A DNA stretch of 64,000 bases from Paenibacillus xylanexedens (lineage in GTDB: Bacteria; Bacillota; Bacilli; Paenibacillales; Paenibacillaceae): the NCBI RefSeq assembly GCF_017874615.1, contig NZ_JAGIKV010000009.1, positions 124,001-188,000 of the forward strand, given 5' to 3'. This document shows, piece after piece, positions 61,651 to 64,000 of the stretch. Numbering within the stretch: position 1 is the first letter of the stretch; each line of letters starts with the position of its first letter. A program made the translations under genes and the position numbers. The notes under the pieces were generated by a model that was not told the origin of the DNA, searched no databases, and saw only the letters and a program-made list of their open reading frames with translations.

Positions 61651-64000
61651 CCAAGAAAAAGAGAGCACATATTATTTCGCATACCCACTGGGATCGGGAA
61701 TGGTACTTACCGTATGAGAAGCATCATATGCGTCTTATTCAGCTCGTCGATTCACTGTTGGATCAGCTTGATGAGGGATCGGACTACAAAAGCTTTTATT
61801 TGGATGGACAAACGATTATCATCGAAGATTATCTTCAGGTTCGCCCGGAGCAGAAGGAAAGACTGGAGAAGCATATCCGCAATGGGCGGATTGTGATTGG
61901 GCCATGGTACATTTTGCAGGATGCGTTTCTGACGAGTGGAGAAGCTAATGTGCGCAACATGCAGGTTGGACATAAAGACGCCAAGCGTTACGGCACACCT
62001 TCGAAAATTGGTTATTTTCCCGATACATTCGGATTGGTCGGACAGACCCCGCAGCTGATGCAGCAATCGGGCATTGATAATGTGTTTTTTGGTCGTGGTG
62101 TGAAGCCTACGGGATTTAACAATACGGTATCGGATGCCGGATATGAATCAAGCTTCTCGGAGCTGATGTGGGAAGGACCAGACGGATCAAAAGTGCTCGG
62201 CGTATTGTTTGCCAACTGGTACTCCAACGGAAATGAAGTTCCAGTAGACGAGGAATCGGCCCGCAAGTTCTGGGAAACCAAGCTTGCAGACGCTGAGAAA
62301 TATGCATCAACGAATGAGTTGTTGTACATGAACGGATGTGATCACCAACCGATTCAGCGAGATCTGCCAGAAGCGATTCGCATGGCTGAACATTTATATC
62401 CCGATATCGAGTTTGTTCACTCGAATTTTCCAGAATATCTGGAAGCTTTGAGAGCATCGTCTGAACATGAACTGTCCACGGTCAAAGGCGAATTGCGCAG
62501 CCAGCGTACCGATGGCTGGGGAACTCTGGTGAACACCGCCTCGGCTCGTGTGTATTTGAAACAGATGAACCAGCTGGGCCAGACTATGCTGGAAAAAGTG
62601 GCTGAACCCCTGGCATCCTACGCCTATCTGCTTGGACATGCCTATCCACATGATCAACTGACGTATGCGTGGAAAACGCTGATGCAAAATCACCCACATG
62701 ACAGCATCTGTGGATGCAGTGTGGATGAGGTGCATCGCGAGATGGTGACACGGTTTGATAAGAGCCGTCATGTAGCAGAGGCTTTAATTGAAGAGAGCAC
62801 CAGCCAGATTGCTACAGCTGTTGATACCTCCATCTTTGAGCGTTACGGCGAAAATGCCCGGCCTGTTGTGGTGTTTAATACAACGGGTTGGGAACGCAGC
62901 GGTGTAGTTCAGATGGAGCTGGACGCGGCTCGGTTGTATTTCCGGGATGGACATACATTGGAAGAGATGGCGACGCAGATGAAAGCCGTTGACCTGTCAG
63001 ATCGCATACTGGTAGATGAAGATGGTAATCACATTCCATGTACGGTGGAGGATCTGGGTCTACAATTTGGCTATGATCTGCCAGATGATCGCTTCCGTCA
63101 GCCGTATAGCTGTCGGCGCGTTCGTATTCGTTTTGAAACAGAGAATGTAGCGGCATTTGGCCTGAAAACCTATGCATTGGTCAACTTTGCGGATGATGCT
63201 AAGAGTGGTACTCCGTCGAAAACGACTACGCTGTTGCGTGGTGAACGTGGCATGGAAAATCAACATTTGATCGTCACGATTGCAGACAATGGTTCATTCA
63301 CAATCACAGACAAACGAACAGGCCGGACTTATAAGGACCTTGGCGTGTACGAAAATGTGGGTGATATCGGTAATGAATACATGTTCAAGCAGCCAGAGAA
63401 CGAAGTGGCGCGGACAACACAAGCGCTTCAGGCCGAGATTCGGGTCCTTGAGGATACATCATACTTGGCCTCGTTCGAAGTGATTCATCAGTGGGAAATA
63501 CCGGAGTCAGCGGATGAGATGCTGGATCAGGAACAACGGGAGCTGATTTATTATCCATACCGTAAAGCCCAGCGTTCAACTAAAATGATTCCGCTCCAGA
63601 TCCGCACGGTTGTATCGCTTAGTCGTAGTGGAAAAGGTGTGCAAATAGAAACAACCTTCAACAATCAGGCGAAGGATCACCGGGTACGTGCTCTTTTCCC
63701 AACGGATCTCGTATCTGCTGTTCATCATGTGGATTCCATGTTCGAAATTGCAACGCGTGATAACAAGCCTGCACCGGAGTGGCAAAATCCAAGCAATACA
63801 CAGCATCAACAGAGTTTTGTAGATGTGAGTGAAAAAGAGGCGGGATTGGTCGTAGCCAATCTGGGTCTAAATGAATATGAAGTCCTTCAGGATGGTCGCA
63901 ACACGATCGCAGTTACGCTGCTTCGTGCTGTGGGCGAACTTGGAGACTGGGGTTTGTTCCCGACACCGGAAGCACAATGCCTTGGTGAACATACATTTCA
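61647..64000 (+). CDS. GH38 alpha-mannosidase, second copy (runs off the edge)
   Basis: The frame is open to the end of the window, at least 784 residues. It begins MTKKKRAHIISHTHWDREWY, with the zinc ligands H14 and D16, and has the nucleophile D126 in YFPDTFGLVGQTPQ and the conserved NHPHDSICGCSVDEVH. It belongs to the shorter, MngB-like branch of GH38, distinct from the first copy, so the two probably split different alpha-linkages. It starts in the stop codon of the preceding gene (ATGA). No signal peptide is present. Confidence 0.93.
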   Translation, partial: MTKKKRAHIISHTHWDREWYLPYEKHHMRLIQLVDSLLDQLDEGSDYKSFYLDGQTIIIEDYLQVRPEQKERLEKHIRNGRIVIGPWYILQDAFLTSGEANVRNMQVGHKDAKRYGTPSKIGYFPDTFGLVGQTPQLMQQSGIDNVFFGRGVKPTGFNNTVSDAGYESSFSELMWEGPDGSKVLGVLFANWYSNGNEVPVDEESARKFWETKLADAEKYASTNELLYMNGCDHQPIQRDLPEAIRMAEHLYPDIEFVHSNFPEYLEALRASSEHELSTVKGELRSQRTDGWGTLVNTASARVYLKQMNQLGQTMLEKVAEPLASYAYLLGHAYPHDQLTYAWKTLMQNHPHDSICGCSVDEVHREMVTRFDKSRHVAEALIEESTSQIATAVDTSIFERYGENARPVVVFNTTGWERSGVVQMELDAARLYFRDGHTLEEMATQMKAVDLSDRILVDEDGNHIPCTVEDLGLQFGYDLPDDRFRQPYSCRRVRIRFETENVAAFGLKTYALVNFADDAKSGTPSKTTTLLRGERGMENQHLIVTIADNGSFTITDKRTGRTYKDLGVYENVGDIGNEYMFKQPENEVARTTQALQAEIRVLEDTSYLASFEVIHQWEIPESADEMLDQEQRELIYYPYRKAQRSTKMIPLQIRTVVSLSRSGKGVQIETTFNNQAKDHRVRALFPTDLVSAVHHVDSMFEIATRDNKPAPEWQNPSNTQHQQSFVDVSEKEAGLVVANLGLNEYEVLQDGRNTIAVTLLRAVGELGDWGLFPTPEAQCLGEHTF

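Overview
The window looks like chromosome of a Paenibacillus-type, spore-forming Firmicute. The evidence is a Sda sporulation-checkpoint gene behind a cluster of DnaA boxes, a YheC/D spore-coat ATP-grasp protein, Bacillus-like neighbourhoods (Nfu-YuzB-YutJ; YumC-type ferredoxin reductase, Ndh, YuiB, HemQ, DnaB), the futalosine enzyme MqnE, an S-box methionine operon, and a large glycan-degradation locus run by a YesM/YesN-type two-component pair. Strong AGGAGG-type ribosome sites and TTGACA/TATAAT promoters with 17-base spacing are common. No rRNA, tRNA or CRISPR was seen.

Layout. 0-11.7 kb is mostly core metabolism: a thioredoxin-like protein, heme A synthase, a HEPN-domain protein, the SAM-riboswitch-controlled metNIQ methionine importer, a 5'-truncated DUF2167 gene, an SDR, Nfu/YuzB/YutJ, MqnE and an IscA-like protein. 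11.8-18.3 kb is accessory: an NAD(P)-binding reductase with a palindromic operator, small secreted or membrane proteins, a 2H phosphoesterase, an AraC/GyrI regulator and RarD. 18.5-19.0 kb is a tandem duplication carrying two copies of a dispersed palindromic repeat; two more copies lie at 0.5 kb and 57 kb. 19.0-33.2 kb holds a secreted GH53 galactanase, Ppk1 and Ppx overlapping tail to tail, the DnaA-box/sda checkpoint, a flavoprotein and respiratory cluster, HemQ, a MITE-like element with flanking direct repeats, and the replication-initiation protein DnaB. 33.3-41.0 kb is an island of unusual genes: a GC-rich ECF sigma factor with a very long C-terminal extension, a DUF3888-like protein, a secreted protein, an RsbQ hydrolase paired with a PAS protein that lacks the expected phosphatase, a lipoprotein and an acyl-CoA-synthetase-like enzyme. 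Several of these genes are followed by copies of one repeated 3' module.

41.1-64.0 kb is the most coherent system, a probable N-glycan utilisation locus. A secreted GH85 endo-beta-N-acetylglucosaminidase would release glycans outside the cell. A YesM/YesN-like kinase and AraC-type regulator would sense them. A lipoprotein and two permeases would import them, with no ATPase encoded here. Enzymes without signal peptides would then trim them in the cytoplasm: GH3, two GH38 alpha-mannosidases, a GH125 alpha-1,6-mannosidase and a large clan GH-A hydrolase that is a candidate for the missing beta-mannosidase step. CcpA-like cre sites lie upstream. The operon runs off the right edge inside the second GH38 gene.
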